Assembly: GCA_035545535.1 (NCBI GenBank)
Contig: DASZYF010000031.1
Location: 1 to 16,158 of the forward strand
Direction: 5' to 3'
DNA from: DASZYF01 sp035545535
GTDB taxonomy: Bacteria > Actinomycetota > Actinomycetes > Mycobacteriales > CAJCIY01
DNA: 16,158 bases
Below the pieces are notes generated by a model. That model did no database searches, was not told the DNA's origin, and saw only the letters and a program-made list of their open reading frames with translations. A program made the position numbers and the translations under genes. Below are positions 9,001 to 14,590 of this stretch, in pieces. How positions within the stretch are numbered: the stretch's first letter is position 1; each line of letters begins with the position of its first letter.

Positions 9001-12000
9001 GTGGCGATCACGCGCACCGGGAAGCCCAGCGCGTCCGGCGAGGGGACCGCGGGTGAGGCGGTGGCGTAGTCGTGCTCCGCGCTGGTCGCACCGGCGGGGA
9101 GCGGTTCGACGGTGCCGTCGCCCCAGTCGACGGACAGCGTCATCGGATCGTTGTTCGCCTGCGTCGCCGCGAACGTGGCGGTGACGTGCAGCGGGTGCCC
9201 GGCGGAGAACGTGCCGTGGTCAGGGGTGACCGACTCGGTGACCACCGGCGGGGCGGTCAGCACCGTGACGTCCTCGAACGTGTCGTGGCGGCGGTGGTCG
9301 GCCGCGTCGGTGACCACGACGGTCGGGTGGAACGTGCCTTCGTGGGTGTAGAGGTACGGGATGCTCGCGTCGGCGCGGTCCGCGTCGGCGATGTCACCCT
9401 CGAGCGGGGCGGAGCCGTCGCCCGGGTCGATGACGTAGTGCACGGGTGACGGGCCGGTGCCGGGCACGTGCAGGTGGAACGTCTCGCCCATCGGCGCGGT
9501 CTTGCCGGTGTCGGGTGCCTCGTCCAGCAGGCGCAGCGTGGTCTCGTCGGTGCTGACCGCGACGTCGCTCGTGTACAGGTGCGCGGTGCCGAGGCCGTCG
9601 GTCCAGTGCGTGCGCACCTGCAGGTCGAGGTCTCCGATGATGGAGGCGGGCAGGTCCACGGTGCCGGTCCACGTGTGCGTGGCCGCGGTGCGGGTGAGGT
9701 CCTGCAGGGCGGTCCGGCCGACGATGCCGACCTCGACGCTCGTCGGCACGTAGGGGAACCCGGCCGCCTCCGTCACGGTCACCGGCAGCGTGTCGCTGAC
9801 GACCGCGCCCGCGCCGGGCGCGGCGATGGTGGTCGGGTGCTGGCCGAGCACCGTCACCGGCAGCGAGGCGCTGGCACTCGTGCCGTTGGCCGCAGTGGCG
9901 GTGATGGTGAGCGTGTAGGCGCCGTCGGGCACGGGCGTGCTGCCGTCGGAGGTGCCGTTCCACACCACGTGGTCGCACATCTTCTTGCCGTCGCCGCCGG
10001 TCGCGCAGCCGGTGAGGTTGGGGCCGACGCTTGTCTGGACCGGGAGCGTCGCGACCACGTGGTCGGCGTCGTCGGTCACGACGGTTGCGAGGGTGAAGCC
10101 GCTCGCCGGTGTGGCGAACGCGGTGCGCACGTAGCCGTCGCTGTTGGGGCTGCCGGGCACGATGACGGCCTGGCAGCAGAGGTCGCTGATGGCGGCCGTG
10201 TTCGCGACGACGAGCGGCAGCGGGATCGCGAAGGTGCTGAGCTGGTTGGGCGATGCGACGTCGGCCCATCGCACGTAGACCGAGATCGTGTGGCTGCCGT
10301 CGCCGATGTCGGCGGAGCTGACCGGCACATCGATCGGGCCGGCCGACGGGGTGCCGAGCGTGACGTGCCCGACCTCGTTGCTGTGGTCGTTGAGGATCTG
10401 CACGTCGTCGGCCTTGATGCCGCTGGGCAGCTGCACCGTGACGGTGAGGGGGCCGGAGACGGTGCTGCCCACGGCGGGAGCGCTGACGCTCGCCGGGTCG
10501 GCGTGGTGGATGCCGACGCGCGCGGAGACCGTGTCGGTGTCGCTGTAGACGGGGTCGGTGACGGTGATCTTCACCGTGTAGGCGCCGTCGGGCAGCAGGG
10601 TGCCGCCGTCGTCCTTGCCGTCCCAGCTGAGGGAGCCGGACAGGCTGGTGTCGATGTCGGGTGCCGTGATCGTGCGGACCGGGACGGCGTCGGACGCGGG
10701 GCTGCTGCCGGCGTAGACCTTCGCGGTGAGGTGCGTCCGCATCGACGTCTTGACGGTCGTGGTCCACGCCACGAGCGGGCCTCCGGGCGTGGACGGAGCG
10801 ATCTCGCCGACGGTGCGCGACTGCAGGATCGTCGGCGGGTTCTCGACCGCGATCGTCACCGGCGCCGTCGTGTAGTCGTGCTGGTGGCCGTACTCGTCGG
10901 TCCACTGCGTCTGCACGACGATCGTGTGCGGGCCGTTCTGCAGCGGCAGCAGCCCGAACGTGGACGGGACCTGCTGCGACGTGTCGACCGCCAGCGGCCA
11001 GGTGCCGTCGACCGCGGGGTGCGTGAGGCCGCCGAGGTAGGACAGGCCGCCGCCGGTCGTGTCGTAGAACGAGACGTTGCCGTGCACGGCGAGGCCGCTC
11101 GCGGGGACGTAGGTGAGCGTGGTCTCGCCGTGCACCAGCCCGCTCGGGCCGGCGACGGTGCCCGGCGCGACGGTGATGACCGCGAGCTCGCGGGTCGCGT
11201 CCGCGGCTTCGTCCTGCGCGTTCGTGGTGTGCACGTCAAGCGTGTAGTGACCGGGGGCCACGACGTTGCCGGCGGTGTTGCGGCCGTCCCAGGTGACCTG
11301 GTGCACTCCGGCGTCCTCGCTGTGGTCGCCGGCGAGGGTCTTGACGACCGCGTTGCCGGCGTCGCGCACGGTGATGCCGAGGTGCGGGACGGCGCGCGCG
11401 AGGGTGTAGCTGGTGGTGACGGTGTCGTCCTGGGAGTCGCCGTCGGGCGTGAACGCGGCGGGCGGGTCGATGGCGGTGACGACGAGGCCGTGCTGGACGG
11501 TGATGCTGATGGCGGGCGTGCCCGCGTAGCGATAGGTCGTGCCGCCGCTGCCGTCGGCCTCCTGCCAGCTCACAGTGGCGAAGAGCTGGTAGGTGCCGTC
11601 GACGAGTGAGGACAGGTCGGCGTCGGCCGGCGTGCAGACGTTCGTGCTGTTGTCGCACGCGGCGCTGACCCAGGTGCCGTCCTGCTGCACGGCGGCGGCG
11701 AGCTTGGTGAAGCGCTGCACGCGGAAGTCGACGTAGGCCGGGGTGACCCCGGCGCGCGGGGTGAAGGTCAGGGCGGCGGTGTCCCCCACCGTCGCACCCG
11801 CAGCGGGCGCGGTGATCGTGCCGGGCTCGTCGTCGGTCTTCACGGTGACGGGCACGTCGGTGGCCCAGTCGTCGGAGGTGCCGCTCGCGGGGTCGTGCGC
11901 GTGGACGTGGATGAGGTAGTTGCCGTCGGGGACGACGGCCCCGTTGCCGTCGCGGCCGTCCCAGTCGACGGTCCCGCCGTAGCGGCCTGCCGCGGGGGTG

Positions 12001-14363
12001 GTGATCGTGCGCACGGCGGCGCCGCCGGCGGCGGGGGTGACGGTGAGCGTCACGTCGGCGGTCTCGGAGAGGTAGACGCTGACGCTCGTCGGGCCGGTGT
12101 AGGGGTCGTGGGGGTCGAAGGGCGTGCTGCCGCCGTACACCCCGGTGATGTGCACGGGGTTGGTGACGGTGCGCGTGACCGCCGGGGTGATGCGGATGTC
12201 GTCGGCCCCGCCCGGTCCCTGCACCTGCAGCGTGAGCTGGTGGGAGCCGCTGTCGACGCCGGTGGTGTCCCAGTCACCGGTCCAGGCGGGGGACGTGTAG
12301 GGGCTGAGGCTGAACACTGCGAGGCCGTCGGAGTACACGGTCGCGTACAGCGGCTCCCAGTCGGCCGGCGGGGAGTAGGTGAGGGAGACGGTGCCGGTGA
12401 GGGGGCCGGCGGGGACGGTGAACGTGCCGGCATCGAGCGCGGTGACGTCGACCTCGCGGTAGTCATCAGCGGTGTGGCCGGTGCCGTCGTGCGCGTGCAC
12501 GTGCAGGTAGTAGGTGCCCGTGGCGGCGGGGCCGCTGGTCGTGCTGCCGTCCCAGCTGATGGCGGGCTCGTCGCCCGCCGAGTAGAAGGCGCCGTTGTAG
12601 ATGGTCTGCACGACCGTGGCCTTGTCGGCGGCCACGACGTCCGCGTCGACGCTCGTCGCGGTGGTGACGGCGAAGCCGGCGAGCACCGTGTGCGGGCCGC
12701 CGCCGAGGGTGAGGCTCAGGGGCGTCGTCGGGTCGAACGCGATGCCGAGCGCGACGTGGCTCGTGGTGGCGGTGAAGGCCGGCAGGTAGCTCGTGTGGGT
12801 GCCGAGGGCGTCGACGACCGCGTAGTCGACCCGGAGGTGGTGAGTGCCTTCGCTGAAGCTCTGCAGCTGGCCGAGCGGGATGGTGAGAGAGCTCTGGCCC
12901 GCCCCTCCGACGTAGGTCGAGCCGACCCACTGCGGGTAGCCGTCGGTGAGGTAGACCTCGGCCGAGGCGAGCAGGTGGCCGGGCGCCGCGGTGACGGTGA
13001 TGCTGTCGGAGGACGTGAGGGCGACGGTCCCGCTGATGTCGGGCGCGGTGATGCTCGCGTAGGGCGAGGCCTCGTCGGTGATGCCCACCGGCAGGGTCGT
13101 CGCGTCGGTCGCGCCGTCGGCGTCGTGACCGGAGACGTGCAGCATGTAGGTGCCCGCGGGCAGCGGGTTGCCGTCGCAGGTGCCGTCCCAGGCCAGCTCG
13201 CCGTAGCCACCGCTGACGGCGTGATCGGCGCTGACGATGCAGGGGGTGCCCCCGGCCGAGGGCGTCGCGGTGACGCCGAGCGTGCCGCCGAAGCCGAGGT
13301 GGTAGCCGAGGGTGAGTGTGTCGGTGCCGTGGTCCGGGCTGCTGGTGTCGTGGCGGTAGACGTAGCCGGAGGGTGTGGTGATCGCGATCGAGAACGTCGG
13401 CTCGAGGTCGAGCGTGACGGGCGCGCTGAAGCCGATGTGGAAGTGGTTGTAGCCGTCGAACCAGGTGACCTCGACGACGACCGGGTGGTTGCCCTTGGTC
13501 GGCACCGTCGAGAGGTCGACCGGCACGGAGATCGGGCCGGGCGCGGCCACGCTGCCGTAGCCGAGGTAGCTGCCGTAGCCGTCCGCGTCGGCGTCGGCGA
13601 CGAGCTCGGCCGAGGTGAACGCGTCGCCGCTGCCCTGGCCGACGGCGAGCGTGTCGCCCGGGTGGACCACCGTGCCAGCCGGCACCGAGAGGACGGGCTT
13701 GGGACGGGAGAAGCTGATCGTGACCGGCCACGACGTCGTCTGCGATCCGCCGCCGATGTCGTCGTGCAGCGCCGCGGTGATGGTGTACTGGCCGGCCGGC
13801 AGCGTCGTCTCGGCGGTGTCGCCGGCGTTCGCCAGGCCCTTGCCCTCCCACGTGCGGTCGATGTAGCTGTAGTTGTCCGGCGAGGGAGCGACGGTCCAGG
13901 AGTGCACGGTGCGGCCGCCGGTGCTGACGGCGATGGTGCCGGACAGCGCCTGCGCGACGCCCGAGCCGAGGTAGACGTCGTAGGTGTCGTCCACGCCGTC
14001 GCCGTCGGGGGAGAAGAAGGCCGAGTCGGAGTGGTAGAGGCCGAGGGTGCCGCCGACGGACTCGTGCGGCTGCGCGGCGCCGGGGTCGGCCGGGGCGGAG
14101 GTCGTCGACGTCGCGGCGTCCGTGGAGTGGGTCGTCAGCTCGGTCGCGGACGGCTGTGTCGCGGACGGCTGTGTCGCGGACGGCTTGGTGGCGGACGACT
14201 GCGTGGCCGGGGTGGCGGGGGTGGTCGGCGGCGCCAGCGTCGCCGAGGTGCGCGTCGCCGCCGAGGCCCGGGCGGAGGAGCCGGTCGCGGTGGAGGCGGC
14301 AGCCGGCGCGGCCTGAGCACAGACGACGGCGAGGACAGTGGCGGCGCGCAGCCGTCGACTCAC
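3024..14363 (-). CDS. Giant secreted multi-domain protein (FlgD/Ig-like modules, PKD-like domains, beta-repeat region)
   Basis: The gene encodes about 3779 residues. The GTG start at 14363 is chosen for its GGAGGT site (complement of 14371-14376) and because a signal peptide follows at once: basic S-R-R-L-R, hydrophobic core, cleavage near residue 23 (A-A-A). Residues ~24-105 are a Thr/Ser/Ala/Pro stalk. Residues ~115-1600 hold seven FlgD-like modules (W-D-G...P-D-G-x-Y...) alternating with Ig-like modules. PKD-like domains follow at ~1640-1910, a carboxypeptidase-regulatory-like segment near 1920-1990, an undefined region at ~1990-2330 and an FN3-like piece at ~2330-2380. Residues ~2585-3240 are a degenerate beta-repeat array, followed by a small beta domain (~3320-3530), a Pro/Thr linker (~3538-3575) and a C-terminal beta domain. 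No catalytic motif, LPXTG sorting signal or C-terminal membrane helix is visible. The mature protein has 14 Cys in seven close pairs. A surface or matrix scaffold or adhesin role is inferred, not shown. Confidence 0.9.
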   Translation of the reverse strand: MSRRLRAATVLAVVCAQAAPAAASTATGSSARASAATRTSATLAPPTTPATPATQSSATKPSATQPSATQPSATELTTHSTDAATSTTSAPADPGAAQPHESVGGTLGLYHSDSAFFSPDGDGVDDTYDVYLGSGVAQALSGTIAVSTGGRTVHSWTVAPSPDNYSYIDRTWEGKGLANAGDTAETTLPAGQYTITAALHDDIGGGSQTTSWPVTISFSRPKPVLSVPAGTVVHPGDTLAVGQGSGDAFTSAELVADADADGYGSYLGYGSVAAPGPISVPVDLSTVPTKGNHPVVVEVTWFDGYNHFHIGFSAPVTLDLEPTFSIAITTPSGYVYRHDTSSPDHGTDTLTLGYHLGFGGTLGVTATPSAGGTPCIVSADHAVSGGYGELAWDGTCDGNPLPAGTYMLHVSGHDADGATDATTLPVGITDEASPYASITAPDISGTVALTSSDSITVTAAPGHLLASAEVYLTDGYPQWVGSTYVGGAGQSSLTIPLGQLQSFSEGTHHLRVDYAVVDALGTHTSYLPAFTATTSHVALGIAFDPTTPLSLTLGGGPHTVLAGFAVTTATSVDADVVAADKATVVQTIYNGAFYSAGDEPAISWDGSTTSGPAATGTYYLHVHAHDGTGHTADDYREVDVTALDAGTFTVPAGPLTGTVSLTYSPPADWEPLYATVYSDGLAVFSLSPYTSPAWTGDWDTTGVDSGSHQLTLQVQGPGGADDIRITPAVTRTVTNPVHITGVYGGSTPFDPHDPYTGPTSVSVYLSETADVTLTVTPAAGGAAVRTITTPAAGRYGGTVDWDGRDGNGAVVPDGNYLIHVHAHDPASGTSDDWATDVPVTVKTDDEPGTITAPAAGATVGDTAALTFTPRAGVTPAYVDFRVQRFTKLAAAVQQDGTWVSAACDNSTNVCTPADADLSSLVDGTYQLFATVSWQEADGSGGTTYRYAGTPAISITVQHGLVVTAIDPPAAFTPDGDSQDDTVTTSYTLARAVPHLGITVRDAGNAVVKTLAGDHSEDAGVHQVTWDGRNTAGNVVAPGHYTLDVHTTNAQDEAADATRELAVITVAPGTVAGPSGLVHGETTLTYVPASGLAVHGNVSFYDTTGGGLSYLGGLTHPAVDGTWPLAVDTSQQVPSTFGLLPLQNGPHTIVVQTQWTDEYGHQHDYTTAPVTIAVENPPTILQSRTVGEIAPSTPGGPLVAWTTTVKTSMRTHLTAKVYAGSSPASDAVPVRTITAPDIDTSLSGSLSWDGKDDGGTLLPDGAYTVKITVTDPVYSDTDTVSARVGIHHADPASVSAPAVGSTVSGPLTVTVQLPSGIKADDVQILNDHSNEVGHVTLGTPSAGPIDVPVSSADIGDGSHTISVYVRWADVASPNQLSTFAIPLPLVVANTAAISDLCCQAVIVPGSPNSDGYVRTAFATPASGFTLATVVTDDADHVVATLPVQTSVGPNLTGCATGGDGKKMCDHVVWNGTSDGSTPVPDGAYTLTITATAANGTSASASLPVTVLGQHPTTIAAPGAGAVVSDTLPVTVTEAAGFPYVPTSVEVGIVGRTALQDLTRTAATHTWTGTVDLPASIIGDLDLQVRTHWTDGLGTAHLYTSDVAVSTDETTLRLLDEAPDTGKTAPMGETFHLHVPGTGPSPVHYVIDPGDGSAPLEGDIADADRADASIPYLYTHEGTFHPTVVVTDAADHRRHDTFEDVTVLTAPPVVTESVTPDHGTFSAGHPLHVTATFAATQANNDPMTLSVDWGDGTVEPLPAGATSAEHDYATASPAVPSPDALGFPVRVIATANGVAGRGLARVKVSELVAPQAITSVGTSPLTTVDGQAEHFSASGSVPSGNVTASWHFPDTGTDVPSAETDHSFTTPGTYDVVLTVTGPDGRTAQADEIVNVLDKATASHTTVTVNGAPEADVYWTGADGKTAHQLIHGSGVIYGLPEGKTQLDVASTGFVPNTATATVTGGTGTATVTLVAGDPGTVTTAVSQVSADEAAAYGVDLDQNKKQILLTAHIAFQSLDDKPGPQLTFRGIDGTDGLEGDPKWDLDNDECHVSPSHPNVVHCYQGGPGGGPMQVAQVQDGPGNQPQIITMTMPITGSVEKEFFQVSGQVTNAAPAGSHFTWDAGKATISFGSGLGLAVMKGQQQSPTITFTDPIAPQGSAAFSWMLVGNDKGDWPVMVTYTSRDQLTNQPISLSSPTGDDAPIAHVLDPTQALTYHIQVPESVTKDQPAHFRIGLENNPDYPPAYNVETTLQEEPDKYVFGPGTDEHGTDHSDGVNVWPVVLPGKTVWADYWLIPTFTGTFDRDQTKTYVDARTKGEAPDKPDVIEPLTPDYDPQHPPTVTVGSAGADGNTPVSWSPVDGASSYNVYVADDLLHGFTAPIYSGSSTSVSLATPDTYDQPGDGGGGLDSYTPLQRRTAYETAAAPADAAATGKARDVIVQTVTDHGTELIHPVKEAAATYLCPGSAGAPDPVSGLWKMLACVNPQVSSGQVTGWLAQAGQTVDLNGLQIVPSGSSTRILLDKANNLLSVTGPAAIKLANDGLAQAQTLITSTKSFSLDLTKPVTFTLPNAAKVLGLPIEPGSSVTITPGDGNIAKLAFVVRVPATLGGGTATLDATTASGSLLDLSSLKVTFDHISLGGVVKGSGHLLFDTNDAGGSSWHFDGTVAGLGSATAALTGTWTSNADGSLKKIDVKASNVPLGGLVALDSFELSNNDGTGTGWTGAGTAHAAGGAVVNVAGTYTVNTTTNKITTASVTAPQVSVPHLFSLTNFAMTYVANPASWTLSGQVKQDAASAATPATFTGTLNLDTDGGISTGNVRLTHLPIAGFMTTDLLVLDYAAADQSYKGDVAITLPNAPSPVTGHVEVVGGVLKKLTVDHVDAAIAGLFSLQDGSLAYDSDAQTFSVSGGQTTFATLLQLDSFSFASKNDTGDGAAEYQVTAAGHGLSIDADLSFDTGALAAGTANLHGLDLGGLLDVPDVALSYTKATQSWAASGGGGSGLTFDVSASAGKLSHAKLVAPHTTIAGAVDVSATVEYGAQDAATSWKANGTVTTPGSSSEAFGFTLTTDQGKVTGGTLTGSLVTFGGLGVQVQDVGYTAGTDTWAGTVKVKLPVGGGAAAPQIDGTFKVHSGHLDELKATIDSTNVPVGGGVFLSGASFAVTLPSSDSGQFSFSGSATLTAGPQVAGASLAKLVTTVGYTSSSPTSGTYTASGALALANIDVGTGTVTYDTRTGARLHVTFGLGVAPIARMDATLDGALTADDVHLTGAVTFQLVFQTLTGQVGASNKGLTACASLSGAYTWVAGIGYAWGDSAPKGLDGSCDLTALKDIPPPATPPAGGGTGAQPHARAHAVPATTFTVAAGEPVHELAVTAAEAAPALTLTAPDGTTSYTVDPASAPGAQDGGKVYVLADPGAKTTYALIDAPAAGDWTYALTSGGAVTGAATATGLPAPDVAAVLDGTTSRTLTWTFPERVGQTVRFVEDDTHGNEQELATDDVGEGHVTFTPLATDGAHTIRAVIVQDGFVRKVQQLLQFTGTGQATLLGDNQSPTPTTPVTPTPTPTSPTPSPKPTPKPTTVPTVVPAPTGLLHVVAPQAVTATASRSGHRVLQPGTKGLPKAHVQSVLLLVHVGGKGGAVKLGPAGPGARTTVAAGATKVVRVAMSAGGITASGPNGLPVQVWVLGWYGDSTVHGGLQLAAMHAPARTVTGTRTVALGLASARVVLAKVTVTGKGTATFTTPGQPGAVKVTGSAHGVTVVLPLRTDLLGNVKVSAAKGTTVRIVPQQATTLR
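3639..3750 (-). repeat. Low-complexity DNA encoding a Pro/Thr linker of the giant protein
   Basis: Short GGCGTC/GGCTTC-type units repeat here and encode alternating Pro and Thr with some Ser, Lys and Val (about residues 3538-3575). The segment separates the last beta domain from the C-terminal domain. Such linkers are typical of secreted actinobacterial proteins and may be O-mannosylated. The DNA could vary in length by slippage. Confidence 0.7.
4650..6615 (-). repeat. Protein-level array of about nine degenerate beta-rich repeats in the giant protein
   Basis: Residues ~2585-3240 contain roughly nine units of 55-90 residues that share a pattern. Each has a V/I-P-x-G-G-L-like entry, then L-x3-hydrophobic-x-Y, an Asp/Asn turn, W-x-hydrophobic-x-G-x-hydrophobic, and a later K-hydrophobic-T-hydrophobic strand. 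The clearest entries are V-P-L-G-G-L-V-A-L-D-S-F and V-P-V-G-G-G-V-F-L-S-G (near residue 3135). From memory, N-x-P-x-G-x-G-V-F-L motifs followed by a terminal W-G-D...C-D-L segment occur in other large, uncharacterised actinobacterial secreted proteins. I know no function for this region. Unit borders are approximate. Confidence 0.6.
9550..14025 (-). repeat. Seven-fold protein super-repeat of FlgD-like plus Ig-like modules
   Basis: A Trp in the W-[DEN]-G turn recurs at residues 172, 392, 604, 801, 1025, 1247 and 1468, a spacing of 197-224 residues. In most copies it is followed by P-[DA]-G-x-Y, the FlgD Ig-like signature (the second and third turns vary slightly). Between successive copies lies an Ig-like domain ending in a G-x-H-x-hydrophobic...W-x-D-type strand (for example Q-N-G-P-H-T-I and G-D-G-S-H-T-I). 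Several modules open with calcium-loop-like sequences such as F-S-P-D-G-D-G-V-D-D (near residue 117) and F-T-P-D-G-D-S-Q-D-D (near 970). Confidence 0.75.
14146..14205 (-). repeat. 15-bp tandem repeat encoding S-A-T-Q-P-like pentapeptides
   Basis: Four contiguous 15-bp units start at 14146, 14161, 14176 and 14191. The first two, GCGGACGGCTGTGTC, are identical; the last two have diverged. On the coding (minus) strand they encode S-A-T-[QK]-P repeats in the Thr/Ser-rich stalk just after the signal peptide of the giant protein. The unit is in frame, so copy-number change would alter stalk length without a frameshift. Confidence 0.85.
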
Positions 14364-14370
14364 AGCGTGG

Positions 14371-14376
14371 ACCTCC
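14371..14376 (-). promoter_or_regulatory. Ribosome binding site fixing the GTG start of the giant gene
   Basis: GGAGGT on the minus strand lies seven bases before the GTG at 14363. The frame stays open 36 codons further upstream, but that stretch has no signal-peptide character, whereas a signal peptide begins immediately at this GTG. Confidence 0.8.
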
Positions 14377-14403
14377 GGGGGCAAGGAAGGGCAGGCGCCA
14401 CTG

Positions 14404-14486
14404 TGCGGGCTTTCCTGAGAAAAGTCAGTGAAATCGCAACGACTGTCCGTGACATGGCCGCGACGGACCATTTCGCCTAGCCCGCA
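14404..14486. other. Nested inverted repeats, possible three-way-junction RNA or complex operator
   Basis: TGCGGGC (14404-14410) pairs perfectly with GCCCGCA (14480-14486). Inside this closing stem are two hairpins. The first pairs TTTCCTGA (14411-14418) with 14425-14433 using one bulged base and a 6-base A-rich loop. The second pairs GTCCGT (14445-14450) with ACGGAC (14463-14468). Read as RNA, it could form a three-way junction in the leader of either divergent gene: 41 bases before the giant gene's GTG, or 104 bases before the deacetylase ATG. It does not match the conserved cores of the c-di-GMP-I or ydaO (c-di-AMP) riboswitches as I know them. In DNA the arms could instead be protein sites. 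Confidence 0.35.
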
Positions 14487-14519
14487 GGGGGGAAGATCGA
14501 TCAGCAGAAGGGCTACGAC

Positions 14520-14590
14520 CTATCGGGTTGCGATAGAGCTGACCGCGTCATCGGAGCAACCTCCGAAGGGGGTGCGGCGTCGAAGCGGTC
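14520..14590 (+). other. Hairpins abutting the deacetylase start codon, possible leader structure
   Basis: CTATCG (14520-14525) and CGATAG (14531-14536) form a 6-bp hairpin with a 5-base loop. Next, GACCGC (14541-14546) pairs with GCGGTC (14585-14590), which ends at the base before the ATG at 14591. Enclosed by it is another perfect hairpin, TCGGAG/CTCCGA (14551-14556 and 14561-14566) with loop CAAC. The only Shine-Dalgarno-like run, AGGGGG (14567-14572), lies inside the outer stem, 18 bases from the ATG. Formation could hide the initiation region. No known riboswitch class is recognised. Confidence 0.35.

Noticed and set aside
3852..9056. A 1734-codon open frame on the plus strand, antisense to the giant gene
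   Set aside because: Its translation is Arg/Gly/Val/Ala-rich with no domain-like segments, and it mirrors the strongly domain-like giant protein on the other strand. Long antisense frames are expected in such G+C-rich genes.
14319..14321. Lipobox cysteine (Cys15) in the giant protein signal peptide
   Set aside because: The residue before the Cys is Val and the context A-V-V-C does not fit the lipobox, whereas a standard A-x-A-type cleavage site follows at about residue 23.
14361..14471. Upstream GTG/ATG-type starts extending the giant protein by 36 residues
   Set aside because: The extra residues lack signal-peptide character and would place the hydrophobic core internally. The GTG at 14363 has a well-placed GGAGGT site.
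11895..14480. An 861-codon open frame on the plus strand over the giant gene N-terminus
   Set aside because: The composition is low-complexity Val/Gly/Arg/Asp, with no recognisable domain and no credible start signal. It is a shadow of the minus-strand gene.
14404..14590. Known c-di-GMP-I or ydaO (c-di-AMP) riboswitch
   Set aside because: Although the stems are suggestive, the conserved core sequences of these classes were not found on either strand by eye. An Infernal search would settle it.
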